Part shown: piece by piece, positions 39,431 through 45,952 of the stretch
How positions within the stretch are numbered: position 1 is the first letter of the stretch
Layout of the letters: each line of letters starts with the position of its first letter
Origin: a virus
Length of the DNA stretch: 64,000 nt
Direction: 5' to 3' (one strand)
IMG/VR virus record: IMGVR_UViG_3300028800_000060
Span: 111,699 to 175,698 of that record
The notes under the pieces: model-generated
What the model was told of the DNA's origin: nothing
Seen by the model: the letters and a program-made list of their open reading frames with translations, nothing else
Databases searched by the model: none
Translations under genes and position numbers: made by a program

Positions 39431-39436
39431 AAGGAT

Positions 39437-39802
39437 CTATTGTACCTCCTGGGCCCTGTGGGCTTTATCTTCGATCATCTGGACAAGCTGCTTACGATAC
39501 TTGCCGATGCGGATCACGGGGGTGGATCCCCGATGCCACAGCTTGCGGCACTGTTGCAGTTGCTCGCCGTTCAAGCGGCGCCCAGCCATAAGCTGTCGGG
39601 CATACTGGCCAAACAGGCGGGCATCGGCCTGTTGGAGCCCACGTTCGTTATCGTCAATCGTGCATCCGGATGCACGTTCTAACTCAGTCTGACGTGCATG
39701 CAGTGCTAATAGAGCCTTCTCCAGCCACGTGTCGTTCGTTTCGAGCTGATGTAACACCTTTTCTGGTGTCCAATCAGTGAGTTTACGATAATTCACGTAC
39801 AT
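39437..39802 (-). CDS. Helical hypothetical protein
   Basis: This 121-residue minus-strand protein has GGAGAT before its ATG. It is helical and rich in Arg, Gln and Leu (LEKALLALHARQTELERASG). A coiled-coil or DNA-associated role is possible. Codon content is more GC-rich than in the structural genes. Confidence 0.55.
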   Translation of the reverse strand: MYVNYRKLTDWTPEKVLHQLETNDTWLEKALLALHARQTELERASGCTIDDNERGLQQADARLFGQYARQLMAGRRLNGEQLQQCRKLWHRGSTPVIRIGKYRKQLVQMIEDKAHRAQEVQ

Positions 39803-39858
39803 AAGATCTCCGTTCTATTAGCGCCCCTAGAGTGCGTCAACACTGAGGAGCGCTAATA

Positions 39859-39892
39859 CAACGTCCCCCACGATAAGACGTGGGGGACGTTG
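39859..39892 (-). terminator. Strong hairpin terminator
   Basis: A perfect 14-base stem, CAACGTCCCCCACG / CGTGGGGGACGTTG, around ATAAGA lies 6 bases past the stop of the H1-like gene on the minus strand. Confidence 0.75.
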
Positions 39893-39898
39893 CGTACT

Positions 39899-40369
39899 CT
39901 AGAGAGCGGATTCGATAGCGTTGAGTATGCTCTCTTCATCGACGGCGGGAGCGTCGATGAGCTTCACTTCAGTGTTGACGACGGGGGCTGGAGTCTTCTT
40001 TGCTTTCGACTCGCGACGTGGGCGCGATTCGCGCTTTGCTTTCACTGCGGGGGACGCGGGAGCGTCGATGAGCTTCACTTCAGTGTTGACGACGGGGGCC
40101 GGGGCGGACTTGGCGGACTTCGCGACGTGCAGACGAGACAAATCGAAGTTACTGGTCCCCTTGACGCGGAGTGCCGCGTTTTTGCCAATAAAATAGTGCA
40201 CATATCGGTGCCCGAATTGCTCTGAAGCGATGACGTGCAGTATTTTGCTCTGGATGACGGGGTTGCCCCCGTTCGCTGCGATGTACTTCTGCGTGATATC
40301 GAACTGTGCCTGGTTGACTGCTTTCGCTGCGAACAGAGACGCGTGTCCTTCGAGCTTGGTGAATGACAT
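39899..40369 (-). CDS. Histone-H1-like protein, paralogue B
   Basis: This 156-residue minus-strand protein matches the protein at 29657 in its N-terminal domain (LEGHASLF, YIAANGGNPVI, YFIGKNAALRVK, FDLSRL). Its tail is shorter and arginine/lysine-rich (KRESRPRRESKAKK) and contains the 15-residue unit APVVNTEVKLIDAPA twice. The repeat is identical in DNA over 44 bases (39945-39988 and 40056-40099). GAGAGAAAA precedes the ATG. Confidence 0.65.
   Translation of the reverse strand: MSFTKLEGHASLFAAKAVNQAQFDITQKYIAANGGNPVIQSKILHVIASEQFGHRYVHYFIGKNAALRVKGTSNFDLSRLHVAKSAKSAPAPVVNTEVKLIDAPASPAVKAKRESRPRRESKAKKTPAPVVNTEVKLIDAPAVDEESILNAIESAL
39945..40099. repeat. 44-base direct repeat inside the H1-like gene
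   Basis: Two identical 44-base copies (39945-39988, 40056-40099), 111 bases apart and in frame. They could shorten or lengthen the tail by recombination. Confidence 0.85.
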
Positions 40370-40439
40370 AGTGGTTTTCTCTCTTTTCTTGACGTTATCG
40401 TTATCGTAAGCTCACTTTGGCTGTGGAGCTTAGTCTACT

Positions 40440-40553
40440 CTACTTGAGAGAAGAGTAGATCGTACGAAACGCAGCAAACGCGATGCAAAGTGCGAACACT
40501 ACAACGATGTCTGTTACGTTCGCGCGTACTACACTGAGAAGCGTTTCAATCAT
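40440..40553 (-). CDS. Possible 37-residue membrane protein
   Basis: A minus-strand frame starting at ATG 40553, with GAGACAAAG upstream, encodes one membrane helix (VTDIVVVFALCIAFAAF) between short polar ends. No good promoter is seen. A plus-strand frame over the same bases is less protein-like. Confidence 0.4.
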   Translation of the reverse strand: MIETLLSVVRANVTDIVVVFALCIAFAAFRTIYSSLK

Positions 40554-41068
40554 TGTCTTTGTCTCGTTTCTGCGTTTTTTGTACTAGATCGAGCATAGCA
40601 ACAAAAAAGCGAAAAAAGAGCGAACAAAACATTAAAAATCATTAATTTTTTGATGCACACTTGTAATACTCAAATTCCAGACGCTTAGACGTGCTCTAGA
40701 GACGCTTACGTGCTCTGTATCGACGCTATGACATAGACGTGCTCCAGACGTCTGCAAACGCAAAAGAACAGCAGTCTATGTCTAGATCTAGACTACTGCG
40801 TTATGCGACTCTTGAGCGAACAAAGAGCGAAATAGCGATTCTGAGCGTTTCTGAGCGTTTTTTGACGTGTTAAGCGATTCATGCGTGCTTTGTGTCAACT
40901 ATGCTCAACAAATCGCTTGGAACGTCTGCAAACGCAAAAGAACAGCATTCTACGAACGCTTCAGAACTGCATTTGACGTCTTAGCGTTCGCATGCGGAAA
41001 AAACAGTGTAATTTTTACACATAGTACTTGAAGTACTGCGAATTTTTCGTTTTCGCTTTTTATTCTAC
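40554..41068. other. Non-coding stretch of distinct composition
   Basis: No supported gene. The words ACGC, GAGCG, GACGTG and TCTAGA are frequent, unlike the flanks. A 26-base direct repeat ACGTCTGCAAACGCAAAAGA(ACAGCA) occurs at 40748-40773 and 40922-40947. CTAGATCTAGA near 40791 is palindromic. This could be a replication or packaging site or imported DNA. Confidence 0.5.
40748..40947. repeat. 26-base direct repeat pair
   Basis: Identical copies at 40748-40773 and 40922-40947, 174 bases apart, in non-coding DNA. Confidence 0.85.
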
Positions 41069-41098
41069 TTGACACGTTTTGTCCATACTCGCTATGCT
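41069..41098 (+). promoter_or_regulatory. Sigma70-like promoter, near-leaderless spacing
   Basis: TTGACA (41069-41074), 18 bases, TATGCT (41093-41098), 9 bases, ATG 41108. Confidence 0.65.
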
Positions 41099-41107
41099 GA
41101 AATCACT

Positions 41108-41461
41108 ATGAAAACTATGCAAGTTATCGTATCAGACGCAGTAGACGAAAAGACGTTCAGCGTCGATTTCGACGAAACGATCATTGACAACAGAGCATGC
41201 TATAGCATGCTCGACAAAGTGACGTACGCGTACACTGTTGAATATGCGAACGCTCGTAACGCTTGTTACGAATTCGCAGCTATGCATTTCAAGCAAGTGC
41301 TCTCGAACTGCATTGAATTCGAGAGTGAAGACGAGCTTTACATGAGCGACATTCGCGCGCTGTTCAGCATAGCGAACACGCTAACGTCTGAGTTCTTCGT
41401 TGATATCGTTACGCGCGTACTCTTCTCTGATAGCTGTAGCTGTGATATATCTGTCAAGTAG
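41108..41461 (+). CDS. Hypothetical protein of the compositional island
   Basis: This 117-residue acidic protein starts at ATG 41108, next to the predicted transcript start; an in-frame TTG at 41069 is part of the -35 box. It has six cysteines, mixed helices and strands (MQVIVSDAVDEKTFSVDFDE). Codons are rich in ACG, GCG and CGT compared with other genes, suggesting separate ancestry. Not recognised. Confidence 0.6.
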   Translation: MKTMQVIVSDAVDEKTFSVDFDETIIDNRACYSMLDKVTYAYTVEYANARNACYEFAAMHFKQVLSNCIEFESEDELYMSDIRALFSIANTLTSEFFVDIVTRVLFSDSCSCDISVK

Positions 41462-41535
41462 TCATAGCGTTCAATACAGAGCACTGTTTATTCTACGTAT
41501 ACAGTGCTCTCAGTTAAACGCTATGACTACTGACA
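41452..41535 (+). promoter_or_regulatory. Two-tier inverted repeat spanning stop and start codons
   Basis: Outer arms TGTCA(A)GTAGTCATAGCGTT (41452-41471) and its complement (41517-41535) pair with one bulge. Inner arms AGAGCACTGT / ACAGTGCTCT (41478-41487, 41501-41510) form a second stem. The stop of the upstream gene and the ATG at 41523 lie inside the outer stem. Confidence 0.65.
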
Positions 41536-41789
41536 GAATGAGCAAAGAACAGTATAAGCACGTTATGCGTACGCGTTTCGAGCGTCTAAGCTTTCAGCGA
41601 TGTGCGAACTGCGACGAAATGACGCTGTATCGCGATGTGCAAACTGAACGCGTAGCGTGCATTGAATGCTCGTACGTCGAATACGAAGCACACGTGCACG
41701 TGACGCATGCGCACACGTCGATTTCAGAGTGCAACTACGATGCTAAGACTATCGCAGCACGTATCATCGCACGTGCACGTGCACACTAG
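41523..41789 (+). CDS. Zinc-ribbon protein of the compositional island
   Basis: This 88-residue protein has CANC and CIEC spaced by 22 residues, a treble-clef or ribbon pattern, then a His-rich strand (YEAHVHVTHAHTS) and a basic end (RIIARARAH). The start at 41523 follows the hairpin that contains it; frames reading upstream run through the preceding gene. It may bind nucleic acid. Confidence 0.55.
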   Translation: MTTDRMSKEQYKHVMRTRFERLSFQRCANCDEMTLYRDVQTERVACIECSYVEYEAHVHVTHAHTSISECNYDAKTIAARIIARARAH

Positions 41790-41803
41790 TGCAGAATTCA
41801 ACG

Positions 41804-41997
41804 TGTGATTGGAGTTCACACTGTGCTTTGGAGGCACATGTGATTGGAGTTCACACGTCAAGTGTTACTTTACGTGTGCGGTGGTTGTACACTGTGCTTT
41901 GGAGGCACATGTGATTGGAGTTCACACGTCAAGTGTTACTTTACGTGTGCGGTGGTTGTACACTGTGCTTTGGAGGCACATGTGATTGGAGTTCACA
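41804..41997. repeat. 71-base tandem repeat with four palindromic sites
   Basis: Two full 71-base units (41821-41891, 41892-41962) and a partial third (41963-41997) are identical. Each holds TGTGATTGGAGTTCACA, an interrupted palindrome, with another copy just before the array (41804, 41839, 41910, 41981). Open frames across it are by-products of the period and lack start signals. Confidence 0.85.
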
Positions 41998-42155
41998 GTG
42001 TACGGCAGTTATTGGGGGTTCCCTGGGTATATGCTTTCGCATGATAGGCAAAACGCAAAGGCCGCAAAGGCCCCAAAGGTCCCAAAAACATGGGAAATCC
42101 AAACCAAGCTACAATCGTGAAACTTCAATGACAGTAGTGTCTATATCAGGATTCT

Positions 42156-42348
42156 CTATTCCAAAAAATTTTCTGGCAACTTAGATTTAGGAATTTTTCC
42201 TTGAGGATTATCACATTTATGTAAAATAAATTTTTTTGGTGGTATTTCACCATTGCAGAGATGAATTAAAATATTAGGATTTCTAGAAAGACGATCATTG
42301 TACCACAAACAGCCGCCAACAAGTGGTCGTTTTATTTACTTTAGTCCA
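42156..42348 (-). pseudogene. HNH endonuclease remnant
   Basis: Translated on the minus strand, one frame gives WTKVNKTTTCW (42348 downward). After a shift, a second frame gives LIHLCNGEIPPKKFILHKCD, then NPQ. These match the start and the core (H-x-L-x-NG-x-IP...VLHKCDNP) of phage HNH homing endonucleases. The two parts are in different phases and the zone between them is short, so the gene is broken by frameshift and deletion. It is bracketed by copies of the junction repeat. Confidence 0.55.
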
Positions 42349-42364
42349 GGTGCCATAACGTACT

Positions 42365-42604
42365 CTATTCCAAAAATTTTTTCTGAACATAATTGAGATT
42401 CCTGAAATCCACAAAATTTTCCCCAATTCCTAAAGAAAAATTAATAGCATCTAGTTCCTTTGCAAAGGCATACTCCCATGTGGATTGATCAAAATATTCT
42501 GCTCCTAATTCCAGTGCATATGCATAATCTGAAGCCAACCAGTTTTTAATTTTAACTCGATACATGTAATCGGCCCAGAAGTATTTCACGGAGTTCAGAT
42601 GCAT
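42365..42604 (-). CDS. Small hypothetical protein
   Basis: This 79-residue minus-strand protein has AGGAG five bases before its ATG. It is aromatic-rich (VKYFWADYMYRVKIKNWLAS) with an acidic middle. The end (QKKFLE) is written by the junction repeat. Not recognised. Confidence 0.55.
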   Translation of the reverse strand: MHLNSVKYFWADYMYRVKIKNWLASDYAYALELGAEYFDQSTWEYAFAKELDAINFSLGIGENFVDFRNLNYVQKKFLE

Positions 42605-42674
42605 AGGGACTCCTATTCAATAATAGCTTAAGATAGAATAGGTAAATATCGTTAATAAATTTTTTGTGTGCCAT
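42552..42674 (-). CDS. Possible 40-residue peptide
   Basis: A minus-strand frame starts with ATGGCACAC three bases after the preceding stop, the same start string as the gene at 42876. It overlaps the next gene by 53 bases, and that gene's ribosome site lies inside it. It may be a real coupled peptide or the remnant of a longer gene. Confidence 0.35.
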   Translation of the reverse strand: MAHKKFINDIYLFYLKLLLNRSPYASELREILLGRLHVSS

Positions 42675-42678
42675 AACG

Positions 42679-42876
42679 CTAAAAAAATTTTCGGAACCAG
42701 GATTCTTTCTGTTTTGTAGCAAGAGTATGTAAAAAACCCCCAAGTTTGACTAGACAGCCGCAACAAATATCTTTATCATATAGGGAAGCAATCCTAACTT
42801 TGGATATCTGATATTTTCCTAAATCGGTCTGGCCGCAATAATCGCAGCGATATACGGTTTTACTTGTGTGTGCCAT
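42679..42876 (-). CDS. Zinc-ribbon protein
   Basis: This 65-residue minus-strand protein starts at 42876 (MAHTSKT); frames reading further upstream overlap the previous gene. CDYC and CCGC, 29 residues apart, form a likely zinc site. The tail is basic. Such short ribbons are frequent in this window. Confidence 0.6.
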   Translation of the reverse strand: MAHTSKTVYRCDYCGQTDLGKYQISKVRIASLYDKDICCGCLVKLGGFLHTLATKQKESWFRKFF

Positions 42877-43129
42877 AATGTACTCTATTCCAAAAATTTT
42901 TTCTGGGCCTATAAACCTGCCCACCACAACTCTCACATTTGTACCATTCCGAACCCGATATCCGAGGATAAATAGATTTCTTAGAATGACCGAACCAATA
43001 ACATTTAAAGGAACTCCAGTAATTCTGAGAAGAACTCTTTTTGAAGTCCCAGGCAGGATTTAAAGCACTTAATAGGGAAATCAATACAAAAAGGGAAATG
43101 CCAAAAATAATGCGAACGTTGTTACTCAT
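42860..43129 (-). CDS. Membrane protein with CxxC
   Basis: This 89-residue minus-strand protein has one membrane helix near the N-terminus (IIFGISLFVLISLLSAL), then a soluble part with a CESCGG motif and a second Cys. Its ATG overlaps the previous stop (ATGA). The last residues are encoded by the junction repeat. Confidence 0.6.
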   Translation of the reverse strand: MSNNVRIIFGISLFVLISLLSALNPAWDFKKSSSQNYWSSFKCYWFGHSKKSIYPRISGSEWYKCESCGGQVYRPRKNFWNRVHYGTHK

Positions 43130-43308
43130 AATACCTTCCTTTTAGCCAAAAAGATACCTTTAAGGGATCTTAATTTACCAAGAATCAGACAAACATCAAA
43201 CCATTCGGCACTACCGAAATCCTTTTGATGATTCTTCATTAAATCTAGTACCGAACATTCAATAAATCTTAGTTCTTCGGTAATAAATCTTAGTTCTTCG
43301 GCAATCAT
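43126..43308 (-). CDS. Small helical hypothetical protein
   Basis: This 60-residue minus-strand protein starts at 43308, giving a four-base overlap with the previous stop (ATGA); an upstream in-frame ATG at 43344 would overlap by 40. Two tandem copies of EELRFI appear near the start, matching a 21-base DNA duplication (ATAAATCTTAGTTCTTCGG copies near 43263). Confidence 0.55.
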   Translation of the reverse strand: MIAEELRFITEELRFIECSVLDLMKNHQKDFGSAEWFDVCLILGKLRSLKGIFLAKRKVL

Positions 43309-43634
43309 AGGAATTTCTGGGCCTTTGATAAGATATCGTACCATTTAGAGATGTGATCGTTGGCATCCCCGACAAATTCACCATGTTCATCGTGAACATA
43401 AAGCCTCAAATCTACAACAGATAAGGCACGCCGGAAGGCCTCTAATAATTCTTTTAGATCTAATGATGATCCAGTTTCATTTGCAGGACTCATGGATTCC
43501 AAATGTTTGAAAACTGGGCCATATTCTTCTACGGCGCGCATATATTGTTCCCATGTCTCTAGTAGTCTAGCACAACACTTATTTTCTGGTAATTCACCTA
43601 TGAAAGAACAATTCGGACATTTTAATATTGGCAT
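43305..43634 (-). CDS. Hypothetical protein with N-terminal CxxC
   Basis: This 109-residue minus-strand protein opens with LKCPNCSFIGEL and CC at 20-21, a possible small zinc site. A helical region (LLEAFRRALSVVDLRLYVHDE) follows. It forms a coupled run with the next two genes. Confidence 0.6.
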   Translation of the reverse strand: MPILKCPNCSFIGELPENKCCARLLETWEQYMRAVEEYGPVFKHLESMSPANETGSSLDLKELLEAFRRALSVVDLRLYVHDEHGEFVGDANDHISKWYDILSKAQKFL

Positions 43635-43644
43635 ATTGATTTTC

Positions 43645-44571
43645 TTATACTAAGTTCTTCGCATTCTCAGGAGTTAATTCATTTTTAATAGCATTATGCA
43701 TCTTTTCAAATTGTTCCCAGAAGTCTTTAGGTTTGATACAATATCCCCAAAGTTGGCCTTTTCCATCAGGAAAAGTTATTTCATACACACCAGCAAATGC
43801 ACCACCCATATGGGCAACCTCAACTTCATCTTTTCCTTCTCCTTCAGTGATTTTAACCATTGAGTCGGCAAGCTTGAATCGCATTTGCCCTTTGGCAACA
43901 CCGGGATACCAATCGCAGTAAACAGGTACGGTGATATATGCAACCGGTTCTTTAGGTGCTTCAAGATTCCAGTCTCGTTCTGGTTGTTCTTCGGTATCAG
44001 GATTACCTAAGGTATCATCCTCGGCAAGGTTTTTGATTACTTCAATCTCTTGTGGTTGTTCTTCGGTAATGGAAGATTTAAAGCCTTGGTCATCGAGGTC
44101 GCAGTCCCTAATTTCTAAATGCGCATCGAATACCTTATCAAGGTCGGGTTGGGGCAAATTGAATTTTCGTCTGAACCATTCAGGGATAGGATCTTCACGT
44201 TTGGCATCGTCTACTTCGACGTTATGAAGGTCAAGGCCCAATTCGTCCAGTTCGTAACGGATATAATGCTCATATGTGAAGCCCGAAACGACCATGAGAA
44301 GTGAATCGGGGTTATCTTTGGCCCATGCAACGGCGGAATGTGCGTTTGATTCCATTAAGTTGGTACCGGGCATCATACCACCAAAATCATAAATGAAAAG
44401 GTCGGTGCCCGGGTCTACAACATTAACAGACCAAACATGTTGGAATCTGATTTCGGCGGGTGCCAGGAGTTCAGTATAGACTCTTTTATGATCTTCGACT
44501 TCCATTTCGGCTGTCACATCACCAAAATCATGTCCGCATGGGTCTACGAGAATTGCTATTTTAATCTTCAT
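43645..44571 (-). CDS. Hypothetical acidic protein
   Basis: This 308-residue minus-strand protein is the largest of the minus-strand block. The N-terminal 120 residues look like a Rossmann-type fold (IKIAILVDPCGHDFGD, DLFIYDFGG, LLMVVSGFTYEHY). An acidic linker and a beta-rich C-terminal part (VYEITFPDGKGQLWGYCIKP) follow. AGAGATATT precedes the ATG. No family assigned. Confidence 0.65.
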   Translation of the reverse strand: MKIKIAILVDPCGHDFGDVTAEMEVEDHKRVYTELLAPAEIRFQHVWSVNVVDPGTDLFIYDFGGMMPGTNLMESNAHSAVAWAKDNPDSLLMVVSGFTYEHYIRYELDELGLDLHNVEVDDAKREDPIPEWFRRKFNLPQPDLDKVFDAHLEIRDCDLDDQGFKSSITEEQPQEIEVIKNLAEDDTLGNPDTEEQPERDWNLEAPKEPVAYITVPVYCDWYPGVAKGQMRFKLADSMVKITEGEGKDEVEVAHMGGAFAGVYEITFPDGKGQLWGYCIKPKDFWEQFEKMHNAIKNELTPENAKNLV

Positions 44572-44579
44572 AATATCTC

Positions 44580-45125
44580 TTAAGTGTAAACTACATATCT
44601 CTTCCGGAATATGCGTAGATAATCCCCGTACTCCTTTATTTGATTCGGAGTATATCCTTCTTTTTGTCCAATGATCCTATAATTATCCAACCACCATTGG
44701 ATGGTATGTGAATGGCATCCAATTTTCAATAGAGACTTGGTTGTCATATTGAGGAAATGTCGAGTGCCTTGGATCTGAAGGGGTGAAGTTTCCCATGAAT
44801 CTCCGGATACCCAGGTATTTCCGGATACCTGGGCATTTCCAAACACCCGGGCATCTCCGGATACCAGGGAATTCTCATATACCCAGACATTTCCGGATAC
44901 CCGAGAATTTCCAGATACAAAGGCATTTCCAAACACCCGGGCATCTCCGGATACCCAGACATTTCCGGATACCCGAGAATTTCCATATACCAAAGCATTG
45001 GGCCCCACGTACACCGATGATGCCACCTGTGCTGTATTCTGGATCCAACCGGATCCGTTGGTGTGTTGATGCCATGTGTCCATTGTAGCATCAGGGAATT
45101 TTTGTTGCAATTGTTGTAGTGTCAT
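44580..45125 (-). CDS. Hexapeptide-repeat protein with C-terminal domain, copy 7
   Basis: This 181-residue minus-strand protein has the variant cap (QVASSVYVGPNA) also seen in copy 5, about 12 units and the same C-terminal domain as copy 4, nearly residue for residue (TSPLQIQGTRHFLNM, IGCHSHTIQWW). From the upstream GGATATAGTAT through the first 12 codons or so its DNA is identical to copy 6 but inverted. It is a mosaic of other copies. Confidence 0.8.
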   Translation of the reverse strand: MTLQQLQQKFPDATMDTWHQHTNGSGWIQNTAQVASSVYVGPNALVYGNSRVSGNVWVSGDARVFGNAFVSGNSRVSGNVWVYENSLVSGDARVFGNAQVSGNTWVSGDSWETSPLQIQGTRHFLNMTTKSLLKIGCHSHTIQWWLDNYRIIGQKEGYTPNQIKEYGDYLRIFRKRYVVYT

Positions 45126-45158
45126 ATACTATATCCTTAATCTACGTTCCGATCGCAC

Positions 45159-45503
45159 TCATCGAAAAACATGGGCATTTCCAGATACCCGGGCGTTTCC
45201 AAATATTTGGGCATTTCCATATACCCGGGCGTTTCCAGATACTGAGGCATTTCCATATACCATGGCAGATCCAAACACACGAGCATTCTCATATACCCAG
45301 GCATATCCGTACACACGGGCATTTCCAGATACCCAGGCATTGTCGGATAAACAGGTATATCCATATACCAAAGCATTGGGCCCCACGTACACCGATGGTT
45401 CCACATATGCCGTATTCTCTATCCAACCGGATCCCCGGGCATGCTGATGCCATGTGTCCTCAGTGGCATCAGGGAATCTTTGTTGCAATTGTTCTAGATA
45501 CAT
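45159..45503 (-). CDS. Hexapeptide-repeat protein, copy 8 (short)
   Basis: This 114-residue minus-strand protein begins MYLEQLQQRFPDAT and has about 10 units. It ends after VFR without the C-terminal domain. It lies 33 bases before copy 7 on the same strand and has its own promoter at 45523-45551. Confidence 0.8.
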   Translation of the reverse strand: MYLEQLQQRFPDATEDTWHQHARGSGWIENTAYVEPSVYVGPNALVYGYTCLSDNAWVSGNARVYGYAWVYENARVFGSAMVYGNASVSGNARVYGNAQIFGNARVSGNAHVFR

Positions 45504-45522
45504 TTATTTTCTTTCTAAACTC

Positions 45523-45551
45523 ATGTTATCAAAAAATAAAATGCAAGTCAA
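45523..45551 (-). promoter_or_regulatory. Minus-strand sigma70-like promoter
   Basis: On the minus strand TTGACT (45551-45546), 17 bases, TAACAT (45528-45523). It drives copy 8 with a 19-base gap to the ATG. Confidence 0.65.
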
Positions 45552-45563
45552 GATCCCCAACAC

Positions 45564-45570
45564 ATAAATA
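45564..45570 (+). promoter_or_regulatory. T4-type late promoter core (ATAAATA)
   Basis: It ends 7 bases before ATG 45578 and diverges from the minus-strand promoter at 45523. Confidence 0.55.
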
Positions 45571-45577
45571 ATAACAT

Positions 45578-45736
45578 ATGGCTGAACAATTATGGCTATC
45601 ATTTGATGTGTCAAAAAGTGAGACACAACAAATTCTTCCTGATGATGCAAAAATTCCTAAGGAGGTGATCCATTCTCTGGATAATATCCAGCATACATGT
45701 TCGCGTTATATCACTTACAAGGAGAAAAGAAATTAA
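45578..45736 (+). CDS. Small hypothetical protein under late promoter
   Basis: This 52-residue protein begins where a late transcript should start. It is polar and helical (SKSETQQILPDDAKIPKEV). Its stop shares one base with the ATG of the secreted protein downstream. Function unknown. Confidence 0.5.
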   Translation: MAEQLWLSFDVSKSETQQILPDDAKIPKEVIHSLDNIQHTCSRYITYKEKRN

Positions 45737-45942
45737 TGAAGCGTTTATTTTTAATTTGTAGTTTACTAGTGACTAGTATAGCAGTGGCTCATGGACCAAC
45801 GATGCCACCCGACCCCCAAACTCCACTTTGCGCCACTCTATGTTTTCCATGGATTCTGTGCCAGGTGCCTTGTGATCCTCCAACTCCTACATCACCTCCA
45901 CCTTCTACTCCAAAAGGATGCCAGGATTGTGAAGCTCAATAA
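45736..45942 (+). CDS. Exported cysteine- and proline-rich small protein
   Basis: This 68-residue protein with an AAGGAG site has a signal peptide (MKRLFLICSLLVTSIAVAHG). The mature part has six cysteines and a proline run (PPTPTSPPPSTP), suggesting a disulfide-held envelope or secreted peptide. It is under the late promoter at 45564. Confidence 0.55.
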   Translation: MKRLFLICSLLVTSIAVAHGPTMPPDPQTPLCATLCFPWILCQVPCDPPTPTSPPPSTPKGCQDCEAQ

Positions 45943-45946
45943 ACAC

Positions 45947-45952
45947 TAAATA
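45947..45952 (+). promoter_or_regulatory. T4-type late promoter core (TAAATA)
   Basis: ACTAAATA lies 57 bases before ATG 46010; the leader holds a CTCAGTAATATGAGG hairpin and an AAAGGAT site. Confidence 0.45.

Larger units (their letters stand above)
42154..42905. repeat. 36-base direct repeats at minus-strand gene junctions
   Basis: GTGCCATAAYGTACTCTATT followed by CCAAAAATTTTTTCTG occurs at 42350-42385 and 42870-42905 with one mismatch. A shorter related copy lies at 42154-42176. Each covers the 3' end of one minus-strand gene and the start of the next. Confidence 0.75.

Noticed and set aside
39242-39692. Plus-strand frames of 99-146 codons
   Set aside because: They oppose the minus-strand genes at 39224 and 39437, which have good ribosome sites and a tight operon layout.
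41804-41820. Host CRP binding site
   Set aside because: The half-sites match but the gap is 7 rather than 6 bases and no promoter lies nearby, so only an unnamed palindrome is reported.
41844-42184. Frames encoding repeated MEFTRQ-type peptides
   Set aside because: They arise from the 71-base period, start at TTG without ribosome site and are absent outside the array.
14104-45503. Diversity-generating retroelement behind the variable repeats
   Set aside because: No reverse transcriptase or template repeat is present in the window; variation fits recombination or slippage.
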